From positions 248,001 to 312,000 of the forward strand of contig NZ_JAVKCA010000011.1 of NCBI RefSeq assembly GCF_040222955.1: 64,000 nt of DNA, read 5' to 3'. A program made the position numbers and the translations under genes. The notes below the pieces were generated by a model. The model worked only from the letters and a program-made list of their open reading frames with translations, ran no database searches and was not told the origin of the DNA. Numbering within the stretch: the first letter of the stretch is position 1; each line of letters starts with the position of its first letter. Source of the DNA: Marinoscillum sp040222955 (GTDB lineage Bacteria; Bacteroidota; Bacteroidia; Cytophagales; Cyclobacteriaceae). Shown piece after piece: positions 10,001 to 17,848 of the stretch.

Positions 10001-10078
10001 CCCATTCTTTATGCTATCGGGTCGATTGCACAGAACAAGTCCATTTTCTTCACTAAAATCAAGGATTTGTGGCTGCAT
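7076..10078 (-). CDS. Large N6-adenine DNA methyltransferase, type IIG-like
   Basis: The protein has exactly 1000 residues. The N-terminal third (about 1-320) is a separate domain with AVFFRRHFKN and a beta-rich stretch near residue 90-110. A gamma-class N6-adenine methylase core follows: TPIHLVNFMVDEV, motif I DPTCGSGIFLVAA from residue 367, and catalytic motif IV NPPF at 487-490. Residues from about 640 to 850 look like a target-recognition region (GYKVGGSNTKKYPAPYLTGK), and the C-terminus is helical. I could not find a clear PD-(D/E)XK motif inside it; instead the next gene carries one. It would methylate adenine in a specific site. No HsdS or helicase gene is nearby. Low GC against its neighbours suggests horizontal transfer. 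Confidence 0.85.
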   Translation of the reverse strand: MQPQILDFSEENGLVLCNRPDSIKNGYERLYISEVSKLNAYAVFFRRHFKNQEDSKAYKSEPSVCIFKVEDVPLNSQKHKDIHAALWSEGKIDIYIIIHSNTRLDIYNVRQPAAVKKGENGLSVDSLKFTSQALEELEKKQSAAHLFGTGTFWEETEKLNSINIDRSPYQHLIDYLMEVRVGFYENSKNQLQLDTIDKMLVLSILVKFLEEKKDSGTDRSTLDDIYVKLQVENLIDAVEKGRFLAVLSALSTEFNGKVFDQFSPEEEKQVQETDLTLLAQFLRADIDIATKQLFLWEQYSFQHLPAEVISSIYEDFIQKEANLDGKGPEKGVVYTPIHLVNFMVDEVMPLDNPPLSFIENGLYKILDPTCGSGIFLVAAYKRLLQWWAIAESERTGEIRYPDVLTAQKILEDNIFGVDVKKTAVLVTIFGLTTALLDVLTPKEVWENLKFQDLSKKNIIKWKDKTGFFGWALDAKRNNDRFSLVLGNPPFNEEKGTTKKEVLKKEVLDSLELRHAIPSGNFALHFFETSMLLADRICMIIPSNVLLYTKSDPAKNYREQLFTNYYVSDIYDFTHLRETLFVKKRSKKKLGRTPVVALFAENKPSEFKAINHIVVKRTISVDQKIRFEIDDYDRHLVKWDWAVDPDKQFVWKTNLLGGGRLFHFIYRLSLMSTLKDYIEKRQEKNPNWKYSSGYKVGGSNTKKYPAPYLTGKQTLDTKTRFSQNNGFYFVKEVNEGFEAPRPKELYEPPLLVLAEILGKESIPMQLFEHPQPFNISFIGIHAPSKLDLSTIENYLKDNYQILKGYMLATSAKLLINKETTFVKEDLDLLPYTEKRDSLLLSNSMKFLLDDLLKYGIHLGKQITKKSAGAILHYPVTVPQLNEYGEVLCAELNDIYAKNGNSWQSGKIYRMPSYTVYQIGFGVDGKLKQEFISNELDDTIKNLINNNANRGAAYKRIVRLYDHVDGFDCVYFIKPNALRYWLKSIALRDADETFVDLNNNDY

Positions 10079-10084
10079 TTAACC

Positions 10085-10092
10085 CAAAAATA
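10085..10092 (-). promoter_or_regulatory. -7 element for the methylase operon
   Basis: TATTTTTG on the minus strand matches TAnnTTTG. Only six bases separate it from the methylase ATG, so the transcript would start at or very near the start codon (leaderless). No clear -33 TTG was seen at the right spacing. Confidence 0.45.
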
Positions 10093-10151
10093 GGAGAATT
10101 AACCTACATAATCGATAGAGAACTAGGATCAATTTGGGAGCGCTGGTTTAA

Positions 10152-10802
10152 CTACTTGGAGGAGGGACCCCCCTGATAGTTTTTCACCCCCTGGTAAAAC
10201 AGCCAGTACATCGCCAGCATCAGGAAGTGTGCTATGTCATCCCGAGTAAACCACGATGGGTGGATATCCAGCTTGGCCACTTTCACCCCGGCCATCACAA
10301 AGAGAAAGACCATCCCCTGCAGGAAGTACTTATAATTAGGAGCCCCGGCTTTCATCCGCTGATAGGAGAGCACACCCACAAGAACGAAAAATCCCGCAGT
10401 GTGCACCATTACCCATTTGAAGGAAAAGTCCATCACCAGTAGTACCAGCGTGGCGAAAAGTTTGCTTCGGATCACTGTGATGAGCATTTGCCGTTTTTTG
10501 CTGTCAGTGACGTCCAGAGTCATGGCATACTCAGCGGATACACCCCCCAGAATGGCGATCGACCAACCGGGAATTTTCCCAAGAATGCCCACATACCCAA
10601 ACAACAGGTGGGAGAAACCTCCGAAAACAAGGGAAATGGAATAGGCCAGGAAAAACCAGGACCAGTATTTCTTGAAGGGTTCTTCTGACCCCTTGAGGCG
10701 GACATAGAGAATTCCGCAAAGTGAAGCCAGCACCCAGTTCATCAGTGTGCTGAGTGGTTCCAGCAGGGAGAGCCCAAACAGCTCAAAAGTGACCTTTTCC
10801 AA
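10152..10802 (-). CDS. Multi-pass membrane protein of unknown function
   Basis: A 216-residue protein with about six or seven hydrophobic segments across its length, including LMNWVLASLCGILYV, a long stretch around HTAGFFVLVGVLSY, and DDIAHFLMLAMYWLFY near the end. The conserved-looking histidines (FSHLLFG, DIHPSW, DIAHFL) recall small seven-helix DUF6962-type proteins, but I am not sure. It seems to start at a TTG (10800-10802) because an in-frame stop lies three codons upstream; the first internal ATG would cut into the first helix. It stands alone between the methylase module and the divergent ceramidase operon. No function assigned. Confidence 0.6.
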   Translation of the reverse strand: MEKVTFELFGLSLLEPLSTLMNWVLASLCGILYVRLKGSEEPFKKYWSWFFLAYSISLVFGGFSHLLFGYVGILGKIPGWSIAILGGVSAEYAMTLDVTDSKKRQMLITVIRSKLFATLVLLVMDFSFKWVMVHTAGFFVLVGVLSYQRMKAGAPNYKYFLQGMVFLFVMAGVKVAKLDIHPSWFTRDDIAHFLMLAMYWLFYQGVKNYQGGPSSK

Positions 10803-10885
10803 TAGCTTTTATCGTTGGTGAGAAATTGGTTAAAACGTTTTGGAGAGGCGAAACTAAATAAGTTAGTCCTAAGATATTCCTTAAA

Positions 10886-10914
10886 TTGGCCATTACTTCC
10901 AGAAGCTAATTTTG
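10886..10914 (+). promoter_or_regulatory. Promoter of the ceramidase-like operon
   Basis: TTG at 10886-10888 and TAATTTTG at 10907-10914 are 18 bases apart, a good Bacteroidetes -33/-7 pair. The ATG at 10919 is only four bases after the -7 box, so the messenger is predicted to be leaderless or to use the internal ATG at 10928. Confidence 0.6.
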
Positions 10915-10918
10915 GTTC

Positions 10919-12301
10919 ATGATCCGGATGACCCTCAAACTATTTGCAATTTTACTGGTGCTGGTTGGCTCATTGGCCATTACTACCCTGACGGTGGTAG
11001 ATAGAAATCACTACCAGAACAGGGCTTTTTATCAGGAAATGAACCTCAGGCTGGACTCTCTCGCCCGAGCCTTTGAGCTTCAGCCAAATGCGGATTCTTT
11101 GCAGATCGGCTGGTCAAGGGTAAATATTACCCCAGCGCAGAAAGTCCCACTGGCGGGATATGGAGCCCGTGACCCCAAGGAAATGACCGGAATCCATGAC
11201 TCCAGTTATGTCCGTACGGTGATTTTCCAAAAAGGGGAAGAAAAAATAGCAGTAGTCACCGCTGATCTGCTCATCATCCACCCGGAGTTGTCAAGGGCGG
11301 TACTGAGTGGTCTGCCTGCGGGCTGGTCAGCGGAGCAAATATATTTTACTGCCTCACACACTCATTCGGGACAGGGGGGCTGGGCTCCGGGAATAGTTGG
11401 TGGTTTGTTTGCCGGGGATTTTGATGCCGCCCGAATAGGCTTCCTCGCTCTTAAAATGATCGAGTCCATTCAAAAAGCCGGTGATTCGCTCAGGCCCGGC
11501 GAAATATCAGTGGGTGAACTGTCTGTAGATGATCTGGTGAAGAACAGATTGGCCAAAGAAAAGGGAATCGAGGACCCATGGATGAAAGTAATCCAGCTTC
11601 GAAAGGGTGCGGAAAAAGGGATTCTTGTCTTTTACAGTGCTCACGCCACCTGTTTTGGTCAGGATTTCAGCCTGCTGTCGGGGGATTTTCCGGCCAGGTT
11701 TAACCTATTGATGGAGTCTGACAGTGCCATTACCTTCTCGGCTTATGGTGCCAGTGCAGTAGGGAGCATGGGGCCAGAGGTAGTGGGTACCGATCAGGGG
11801 CAGAACGCAGAAAAAATAGCGCAGGAACTCAGGCAGCAGGTAACGCTCTTTAGTCTCCTTGGTGCGGGCTACCGCGAGGTACCTGCCCTCTCGTCGTTTC
11901 GACTGAGTGTCTCCCTGCCAGACCCGGCCTTCAAGATATCAAAACACCTGGCACTCAGACCTTACCTGTTCAAATGGGCTTTTGGGGACTATCCTCACTA
12001 TGTGTCGGTGATGATCGTAGGAGAAACCATCTTTGTTGGCATGCCCTGTGATTTTTCAGGTGAGCTGGCCGTGCCACTTTATGAAAAAGCCAGGAATTTG
12101 GGCTACCAGCTCATCATTACTTCTTTCAATGGAGACTATGCCGGCTATGTGATCAGAGATGAGTGGTATGATTTACCTAAATATGAGGCCCGAACCATGA
12201 GCTGGTATGGTCCGTATGCAGGGCAGTATTTTACAGAAATAATCAATCGTATAATAGACACTATAGATGAAAATTACCAGACCGACACTCCTGATAGATG
12301 A
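10919..12301 (+). CDS. Neutral/alkaline ceramidase-like hydrolase
   Basis: 460 residues with an N-terminal hydrophobic segment (about 5-25, signal anchor or uncleaved signal). The N-terminal ceramidase domain shows IGWSRVNITP, VPLAGYGAR, a conserved zinc-site-like SHTHSGQGGW (about 146-155), FYSAHATCFG and LLSGDFPARF, in family order. Members cleave the amide bond of ceramides or related N-acyl compounds; many short bacterial relatives, like this one without the C-terminal immunoglobulin-like domain, are uncharacterised. It is likely periplasmic or membrane-anchored. It overlaps the next gene by 35 bases and leads an operon with an amino-acid PLP enzyme, a GH3 hydrolase and a bestrophin. Sphingolipids are common in Bacteroidetes, so a lipid role is plausible but inferred. 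Confidence 0.78.
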   Translation: MIRMTLKLFAILLVLVGSLAITTLTVVDRNHYQNRAFYQEMNLRLDSLARAFELQPNADSLQIGWSRVNITPAQKVPLAGYGARDPKEMTGIHDSSYVRTVIFQKGEEKIAVVTADLLIIHPELSRAVLSGLPAGWSAEQIYFTASHTHSGQGGWAPGIVGGLFAGDFDAARIGFLALKMIESIQKAGDSLRPGEISVGELSVDDLVKNRLAKEKGIEDPWMKVIQLRKGAEKGILVFYSAHATCFGQDFSLLSGDFPARFNLLMESDSAITFSAYGASAVGSMGPEVVGTDQGQNAEKIAQELRQQVTLFSLLGAGYREVPALSSFRLSVSLPDPAFKISKHLALRPYLFKWAFGDYPHYVSVMIVGETIFVGMPCDFSGELAVPLYEKARNLGYQLIITSFNGDYAGYVIRDEWYDLPKYEARTMSWYGPYAGQYFTEIINRIIDTIDENYQTDTPDR

Positions 12302-13352
12302 GACCAAAGTCAGAAAAAACATTAAAATGATGGCCGAAAAGGCCCGCAAGAGTAATGTGGTGCTTCGTCCTCATTTTAAAACCCACCAATCAGCGACCAT
12401 TGGCCAGTGGTTTGCTGAGGAAGGAATTACCTGTGCCACCGTTTCTTCGGTGGACATGGCCAGGTACTTCGCAGATGCGGGATGGAAGGACCTTACCATC
12501 GCCTTTCCCTATAACCCGTTGGAGGCCGATATGATACAAAAGCTGGCCAGTGAAATCCATCTCAATGTTTTAATCGTGTCGAAAGAGGCGCTTGATCACC
12601 TCAACCAACATGTGGATGCTCCTTTGGGATATTTCATCAAACTGGACGTAGGTACTCATCGGACGGGTGTAATGCCGGAAAACCTCAACGAAATCCACAA
12701 CATAGCCCATAGTAAACACCCAAACCATCACTTGAAGGGATTACTGGCTCATGCAGGCCATACTTATAAACCTTTGACCAAAGCGGAGGCTGGTGAGATC
12801 TACCGTGGTTCATTGGCTGCTTTTGACAATGTGAGTCAGGCCATTGGCAAAGACGATTTGATTTATTCGTATGGAGACACCCCGTCCTGTTCATTGTTGG
12901 ATGATTTTTCTGAGGTGCAGGAGCTTCGTCCGGGTAATTTTGCTTTCTACGATGTGATGCAGCATCATTTTGGGTCTTGCTTGCTCGATGATGTGGCGGT
13001 GTGCATGGCCTGCCCGGTGGTTTCTATCCACCCGGAGCGCAGCGAGGTGGTTGTATATGGAGGAGGAGTGCACCTCTCCAAGGATTTCATACAGGTGGGT
13101 GACCGGCGAGTGTTTGGCACGGTGGTTTCTACTGATGGCACGGGTTGGGAAACCACGCCCCTGGCTACAGTAGATCGGCTTTCACAAGAGCACGGGATCA
13201 TTCGGGGGTCGTCTGCCTTTATTCATTCGGTCAGGATTGGAGATCTGGTAGGGATTTTGCCTGTGCATAGCTGCATGGCTGCTGACCTTCAGGGTTACTA
13301 TGTATCTTTGGCCGGCCACCGAATAGAAAAATTTAATAAAGCCACTTTATGA
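12267..13352 (+). CDS. D-threonine aldolase/D-serine dehydratase-like PLP enzyme
   Basis: 361 residues of the fold-type III (alanine-racemase-like) DSD1/D-threonine aldolase family. The PLP lysine is Lys38 in PHFKTH. The C-terminus has VHSCMAAD, where His334 and Cys336 match the metal ligands known in D-serine dehydratases of this family. SYGDTPSC and FYDVMQ also fit. It would cleave or dehydrate a beta-hydroxy D-amino acid in the cytoplasm using PLP and a divalent metal; the precise substrate cannot be read from sequence. The start ATG lies inside the end of the ceramidase-like gene (35-base overlap, different frame), and the stop overlaps the GH3 start in ATGA, so translation is coupled on both sides. 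Confidence 0.85.
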   Translation: MKITRPTLLIDETKVRKNIKMMAEKARKSNVVLRPHFKTHQSATIGQWFAEEGITCATVSSVDMARYFADAGWKDLTIAFPYNPLEADMIQKLASEIHLNVLIVSKEALDHLNQHVDAPLGYFIKLDVGTHRTGVMPENLNEIHNIAHSKHPNHHLKGLLAHAGHTYKPLTKAEAGEIYRGSLAAFDNVSQAIGKDDLIYSYGDTPSCSLLDDFSEVQELRPGNFAFYDVMQHHFGSCLLDDVAVCMACPVVSIHPERSEVVVYGGGVHLSKDFIQVGDRRVFGTVVSTDGTGWETTPLATVDRLSQEHGIIRGSSAFIHSVRIGDLVGILPVHSCMAADLQGYYVSLAGHRIEKFNKATL

Positions 13353-14467
13353 GAAAAGCATTGATAGCTGGAATGCTCCTACTTGGAGTATCCCAAAACC
13401 TTTTGGCTCAGGGGAATTTGCCTGTAACAGATTCTCTGGATCTGATGATCGGGCAGATGATTATGACCGGACTGGGTGACTTTAATGAGCTGGACAGGGG
13501 AGCACCCGTCTTTGAGGCGATCAGAGCCGGCAAGGTGGGTGGTGTTATTCTTTTTGAGAAAAACCTGAACAGTAAAAATACGGAGGAGAATATACAGGAA
13601 ATCCTCAGCTATGCCCAGGCCCAGACGGGGATACCTTTGCTGGTGAGCATAGATGAGGAAGGTGGTAGGGTAAACAGGCTCAAAACGAAATATGGTTTTC
13701 CAAGGACGGTGACGGCTCAATATCTCGGCACCCTCAATAATCCGGACTCCACAAGTTTCTATGCAAAACAAACCGCTTCTATTTTGTATCAACTGGGTGT
13801 CAACATGAACTTTGCCCCATCGGTGGATGTGAATGTTAACCCCTCCAATCCGGTCATTGGTAAAATCGGGAGGTCTTATTCTTCGGACCCGACTGTGGTG
13901 GCCAGACATGCCCAGCTCACTGTTGAAGCACATGATCTCTTCGGGATCGCCACTGTTCTTAAGCATTTTCCAGGCCATGGCAGCTCACGAGACGATTCTC
14001 ATTTGGGTCTGGCAGACGTCTCTGATACCTGGAGGTTTGAGGAGCTGCTACCTTACAAAGCTTTACTGGATTCCGGAAAAGTGGATGCTGTGATGACCGC
14101 TCATATTGTGAATGCCGTACTGGACGACCGGAAACTCCCTGCCACCCTGTCTGACAAAGTGATATCAGATGTGCTGAGAGGGTTTCTGGAATATGACGGG
14201 GTGGTGATCTCAGACGATATGCAGATGCGGGCCATTAGTGCTCAGTATGGACAGGAAGATGCCATCAAAATGGCCATTAATGCAGGCGTGGACATCCTCC
14301 TTTTTGCCAATAATGTGCCGGACTATGACCTGGTCACTGCGGAGCAAATTCACTCAATCATTAAGAAATTCATTAAAAATGGAGATATTAGTGAAGAGCA
14401 AATTGCTAAATCATACCAGCGAATTATGATTTTGAAGGAGAAAATGGGACTGACAAGCACTAAATAA
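13349..14467 (+). CDS. Glycoside hydrolase family 3, beta-N-acetylhexosaminidase (NagZ-like)
   Basis: 372 residues with a Sec signal peptide (about 1-20, ending LLAQG). The GH3 N-terminal TIM barrel has GGVILFEKNL, LVSIDEEGGRVNRL, KHFPGHGSSRDDSH (about 205-218, the His/Asp loop that acts as acid-base in NagZ) and VVISDDMQM with the nucleophile Asp near residue 288. Length fits a single-domain NagZ-type enzyme that releases N-acetylglucosamine from muropeptides or other glycans. The signal peptide implies periplasmic or surface action rather than classical cytosolic recycling. The ATGA overlap with the upstream PLP-enzyme gene shows coupling. anmK, another muramic acid recycling gene, occurs elsewhere in the window at 52762. 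Confidence 0.88.
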   Translation: MRKALIAGMLLLGVSQNLLAQGNLPVTDSLDLMIGQMIMTGLGDFNELDRGAPVFEAIRAGKVGGVILFEKNLNSKNTEENIQEILSYAQAQTGIPLLVSIDEEGGRVNRLKTKYGFPRTVTAQYLGTLNNPDSTSFYAKQTASILYQLGVNMNFAPSVDVNVNPSNPVIGKIGRSYSSDPTVVARHAQLTVEAHDLFGIATVLKHFPGHGSSRDDSHLGLADVSDTWRFEELLPYKALLDSGKVDAVMTAHIVNAVLDDRKLPATLSDKVISDVLRGFLEYDGVVISDDMQMRAISAQYGQEDAIKMAINAGVDILLFANNVPDYDLVTAEQIHSIIKKFIKNGDISEEQIAKSYQRIMILKEKMGLTSTK

Positions 14468-14494
14468 AATATAAACATCAAGTCAAATAGGTAA

Positions 14495-15367
14495 ATGATT
14501 CAATACAACCCAAGATCCTGGTTCTCTCTCATCTTTGATGTTTACAGCCGGTACGTCATCAAGTTACTCTTTCCCCTGCTCCTTTTCGTGGGCGTTTTCA
14601 CCCTGCTGCTGTGTTTCCTGGTCATAGATGTGTTGAATCTGCACTATGGCGGGACCATTGCCTTTCACTCCATTCTGGGGGTGATTCTGGGTCTTTTTCT
14701 GGTGCTCCGTACCAATACAGCCTATGACCGCTGGTGGGAAGGGCGTAAGCTTTGGGGTCAGCTGGTCAATGACAGCCGTCAAATAGCCATTAAAATAGAT
14801 GCATTCCTGCCGAAGGAAGCGACCGAGGATCGGGAGTTTTTCAGGAGAATGATCCCCAATGCCGCCTTTGCCATCAAAGAACACCTGAGAGACAGCATCC
14901 TCGTAGGCGAAATGGACACCATCAATGATGAGATCAAAAGTAGGATTATCAAGAGTAAACATCGCCCAAACATGGTCAATCGCCTGCTCTACGACCGGGT
15001 AATGAAATGCGTGAAAGAAGGGACAATTACCGCTGAGCAGTTGTTCATTCTCGACAAGGAACTCAAAGGGTTTACGGACATAGTTGGAGCCTGTGAGCGG
15101 ATCAAGTCCACCCCTATACCCTATTCATACAGTATGTTTATTAAGAAATTTCTGTTCATTTATGCCATTACCCTGCCCATCAGCTTTATGTGGGACTTTG
15201 GTTACTGGACAGTCTTTATCGTCATGCTGGCCTTCTACTTTCTGGTGAGCATCGAACTGATCTCAGAAGAAATAGAAGATCCCTTTGGCACAGACATCAA
15301 TGACCTGCCACTGAATGAGATTGCCCTCAAGATCAAGCGTAACGTTTCAGAAATTTTACACAATTAG
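14495..15367 (+). CDS. Bestrophin-family ion channel
   Basis: 290 residues with four hydrophobic segments (about 18-60 as a pair, 215-255 as a pair) and the bestrophin signature NTAYDRWWEGRKLWGQL (about 75-91), followed by TPIPYSYSMFIKKF before the third helix. Bacterial bestrophins form pentameric inner-membrane channels for chloride or cations. Length and start are typical. It is the last gene of the ceramidase-like operon, 27 bases after the GH3 stop. Its TAG stop overlaps the stop of the convergent ABC permease gene in the quartet TTAG (15364-15367). Confidence 0.9.
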   Translation: MIQYNPRSWFSLIFDVYSRYVIKLLFPLLLFVGVFTLLLCFLVIDVLNLHYGGTIAFHSILGVILGLFLVLRTNTAYDRWWEGRKLWGQLVNDSRQIAIKIDAFLPKEATEDREFFRRMIPNAAFAIKEHLRDSILVGEMDTINDEIKSRIIKSKHRPNMVNRLLYDRVMKCVKEGTITAEQLFILDKELKGFTDIVGACERIKSTPIPYSYSMFIKKFLFIYAITLPISFMWDFGYWTVFIVMLAFYFLVSIELISEEIEDPFGTDINDLPLNEIALKIKRNVSEILHN

Positions 15368-17793
15368 TCATCCTTAAGAGTTTCTGCGGGGTTGATGAGA
15401 GCCGTACTGATGGTTTTATGACTGATGGTCACAATGGCGATGAGCATGGTTACTACAAATGAAACAATAAAGAACCCTGGGCCGATGCTAATGCTAAAAG
15501 CAAAGGTATTCAGCCACTCACTGAGAAAGTAGAACGCCAGGGGTGTGGTGATGCTAAAGGCAATGGTCATCAGGATGATTACCTCTCTGGAGAACATGCT
15601 GAGAATGCTGAAGACTGAAGCACCCAAAACTTTCCGAACGCCTATTTCCTTGGTTTTATTCATGGCGATGAAAGAGATCAGACCATAAAGTCCCAGACAC
15701 CCGATAAGTATGGAGATGCCTGCAAATACTTTCATCAATGCGGTAATTTTCATGACATCTTCATATTCCTCGGCGAGTGTTTTGTCATAGAAATCATATT
15801 CCCTGACGTATTGCGGGAAGATATGCTCCCAGGTTTGCTCAAAATGAGCTTTTGCCTCAGTGATGGCGGCAGGGGAGGTGGTTTTGAATGAAAGTGTGTA
15901 AAACATATGTGGTGCATGAATAAACAAAATGTAGTCGAGATCCTCTGCCAATGAGTAGGCATGGAAATCTTTCACTACTCCGACCACCTTTTTGTCGCCA
16001 CCCCAGCCGGTACTCAGCGTCTCACCCACGGCCTGGTCATATCGGTCTTTGAATCCCATCAAATCTGCTACCTTCTGGTTGATCACCACATTGGTACTGT
16101 CACCTTCACGAATATCTCTGCCAGCCAGCAGCTCTATTTCGAACAATGAAATATAGTGGGGGTCTACCGCTTTGAAGTTACCATGATAGGCCTTTGGAGA
16201 TTCCAATGGGGCATAGTTGAAGTTACTTTTGGAGTTGGAGTTTCCTGTGGGTTCACTCAGAGAAAAGGAGACGGATTCGATGGCAGGCGAGCTCAGCATC
16301 ATTTGCCGGAAGCGTTCCAGTTTCACCGCATCGCGTTCAGGCACATAAGAGGAGAGAATGGCTTTGGTTTGAAAGCCCAGGTCTTTGTTAAGGAAAAAGT
16401 CTGTTTGTGACGACACAATGAGCGTGCCGATGATCAGAAACTGGGAAATAGCAAACTGAAGTGTTACCAGTCCTTTTCTCAAAGAGAGCCCTCCGGAGTG
16501 CGTACTGTTGGTGATTTTTTTCTTGAGCGCATCCACTGCGTTCATCCTGGAAAGGAGCATGGACGGATAGAGGCCCGACAGAAAAGTGACCACCGTAAAA
16601 AGAACCAATAGGAAAGCGAGCGTGTCAGGTGACTGGAGGAGCCCCACGGTCAGCTGGTGGCCTATAATGTCTCGGAGTAGGTTGAACATGACCTCAGCAA
16701 TGGCCAGAGCCAATAGGAGGGCAAAGCACGTGATCATGGCTATTTCTGCCAGAAACTGAAAGACCAGCTGACGGCTCATGCTACCAATGGCTTTTCTGAT
16801 CCCAATTTCTTTGGCCCTGTTGGCAGCCTGGGCTGTGGCCAGGTTAATAAAATTGATACAGGCCGTCAGTACCAGGAAAACACCGATGAGGCCTAAAGCA
16901 ATCAGAAACTCGATGGAGGAAGTTCCCGCGAAGGAGTCGTACTCTTTATCAAAATGGATTTCAGCAAAAGGCTGAGCAACGTAGCGCGTTTCTTCTGACT
17001 CTCCTTCTCCCCGATATTTTTCCACAAAACCGATCATTTTCTGATCAAAAGCCACCCGGTCAAAACCTGCTGCCGGGAGGAAATAGGTGTTGGTATTGGA
17101 ACTGGTGGAGTTCCAGCTGGTGCCCTCACGAAAGTATGGGTTGATTTCACCCCCCTGACTTCCATAGTCAAAGAGGTAGGAAAAAGGCAATGAAGTGGTG
17201 GAGGGCGGGTCACCAATGATCCCGACCACTTTGAAGTCCATTACATTGCCATAGTTGATCAGCTTCGTAAGGGCCAGGTGCTCTTCACCCTCTTTCAGAC
17301 CAAATAATTTTCGGGCCTCTGAGCGGGAAATGACCACTGACCCGGGAGCGGTCAGAGCCTGGGCCTGATCACCGGCCACCCACTCCACAGTAAAGAGGTC
17401 GAAAAACGAAGGTTCGGTGAAGGCGATGCCTTCATCAATGAGAAATTTGTGCATTTCTCCATTTTCATCATAGGTGTTGAGTTGGCTGCCATACTGATAT
17501 TGGGTGCGCACCACATGGCTGATTTCCGGAAAGTCAGCTTTAAGGGCAGGCCCCAATGGATGCGGCGTGCCCATGCCTTTTTCCACGCGATCAGGATAGA
17601 TGTTCTGATTGACTACCCGATATAGGGATTCATAATTTTCCTGATGCTTGTCAAAACTGGTTTCGAACTGAATGACTTTGTAAACGACCAGCGCACAGCC
17701 AATGCCGAGGGCCAGTCCAGACATATTGAGAAAGGTATAAACCTTGTTGCGCTTAAGGTTTCTGAGTGCTGTGATGAGGTAATTTCTAAACAT
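15364..17793 (-). CDS. ABC transporter permease, MacB/FtsX type
   Basis: 809 residues from ATG 17791-17793. MFRNYLITALRNLKRNK at the start is typical of the large Bacteroidetes FtsX-type permeases. After the first helix (about 20-40) comes a MacB periplasmic core domain, three helices around 285-430 with NRAKEIGIRKAIGS, a second periplasmic domain, and three helices near the C-terminus with NKTKEIGVRKVLGAS. Such proteins work with a separate ATPase as mechanotransmission pumps for peptides, lipoproteins or drugs; no ATPase gene is adjacent. A TTG two codons upstream (17799) is a possible but less likely start. Confidence 0.87.
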   Translation of the reverse strand: MFRNYLITALRNLKRNKVYTFLNMSGLALGIGCALVVYKVIQFETSFDKHQENYESLYRVVNQNIYPDRVEKGMGTPHPLGPALKADFPEISHVVRTQYQYGSQLNTYDENGEMHKFLIDEGIAFTEPSFFDLFTVEWVAGDQAQALTAPGSVVISRSEARKLFGLKEGEEHLALTKLINYGNVMDFKVVGIIGDPPSTTSLPFSYLFDYGSQGGEINPYFREGTSWNSTSSNTNTYFLPAAGFDRVAFDQKMIGFVEKYRGEGESEETRYVAQPFAEIHFDKEYDSFAGTSSIEFLIALGLIGVFLVLTACINFINLATAQAANRAKEIGIRKAIGSMSRQLVFQFLAEIAMITCFALLLALAIAEVMFNLLRDIIGHQLTVGLLQSPDTLAFLLVLFTVVTFLSGLYPSMLLSRMNAVDALKKKITNSTHSGGLSLRKGLVTLQFAISQFLIIGTLIVSSQTDFFLNKDLGFQTKAILSSYVPERDAVKLERFRQMMLSSPAIESVSFSLSEPTGNSNSKSNFNYAPLESPKAYHGNFKAVDPHYISLFEIELLAGRDIREGDSTNVVINQKVADLMGFKDRYDQAVGETLSTGWGGDKKVVGVVKDFHAYSLAEDLDYILFIHAPHMFYTLSFKTTSPAAITEAKAHFEQTWEHIFPQYVREYDFYDKTLAEEYEDVMKITALMKVFAGISILIGCLGLYGLISFIAMNKTKEIGVRKVLGASVFSILSMFSREVIILMTIAFSITTPLAFYFLSEWLNTFAFSISIGPGFFIVSFVVTMLIAIVTISHKTISTALINPAETLKDD

Positions 17794-17848
17794 GCTCAAT
17801 CTGCATTAAAATGGTGCCGATTTTTGTGCGCCAATATAGTGCCAATTG

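Noticed and set aside
7076..10078. Type I restriction system
   Set aside because: No HsdS or HsdR gene is adjacent, and the target-recognition-like region seems to be inside the methylase itself.
13379..13978. 199-codon open frame on the minus strand
   Set aside because: It lies opposite the GH3 gene with clear active-site motifs. The antisense peptide has no domain pattern.
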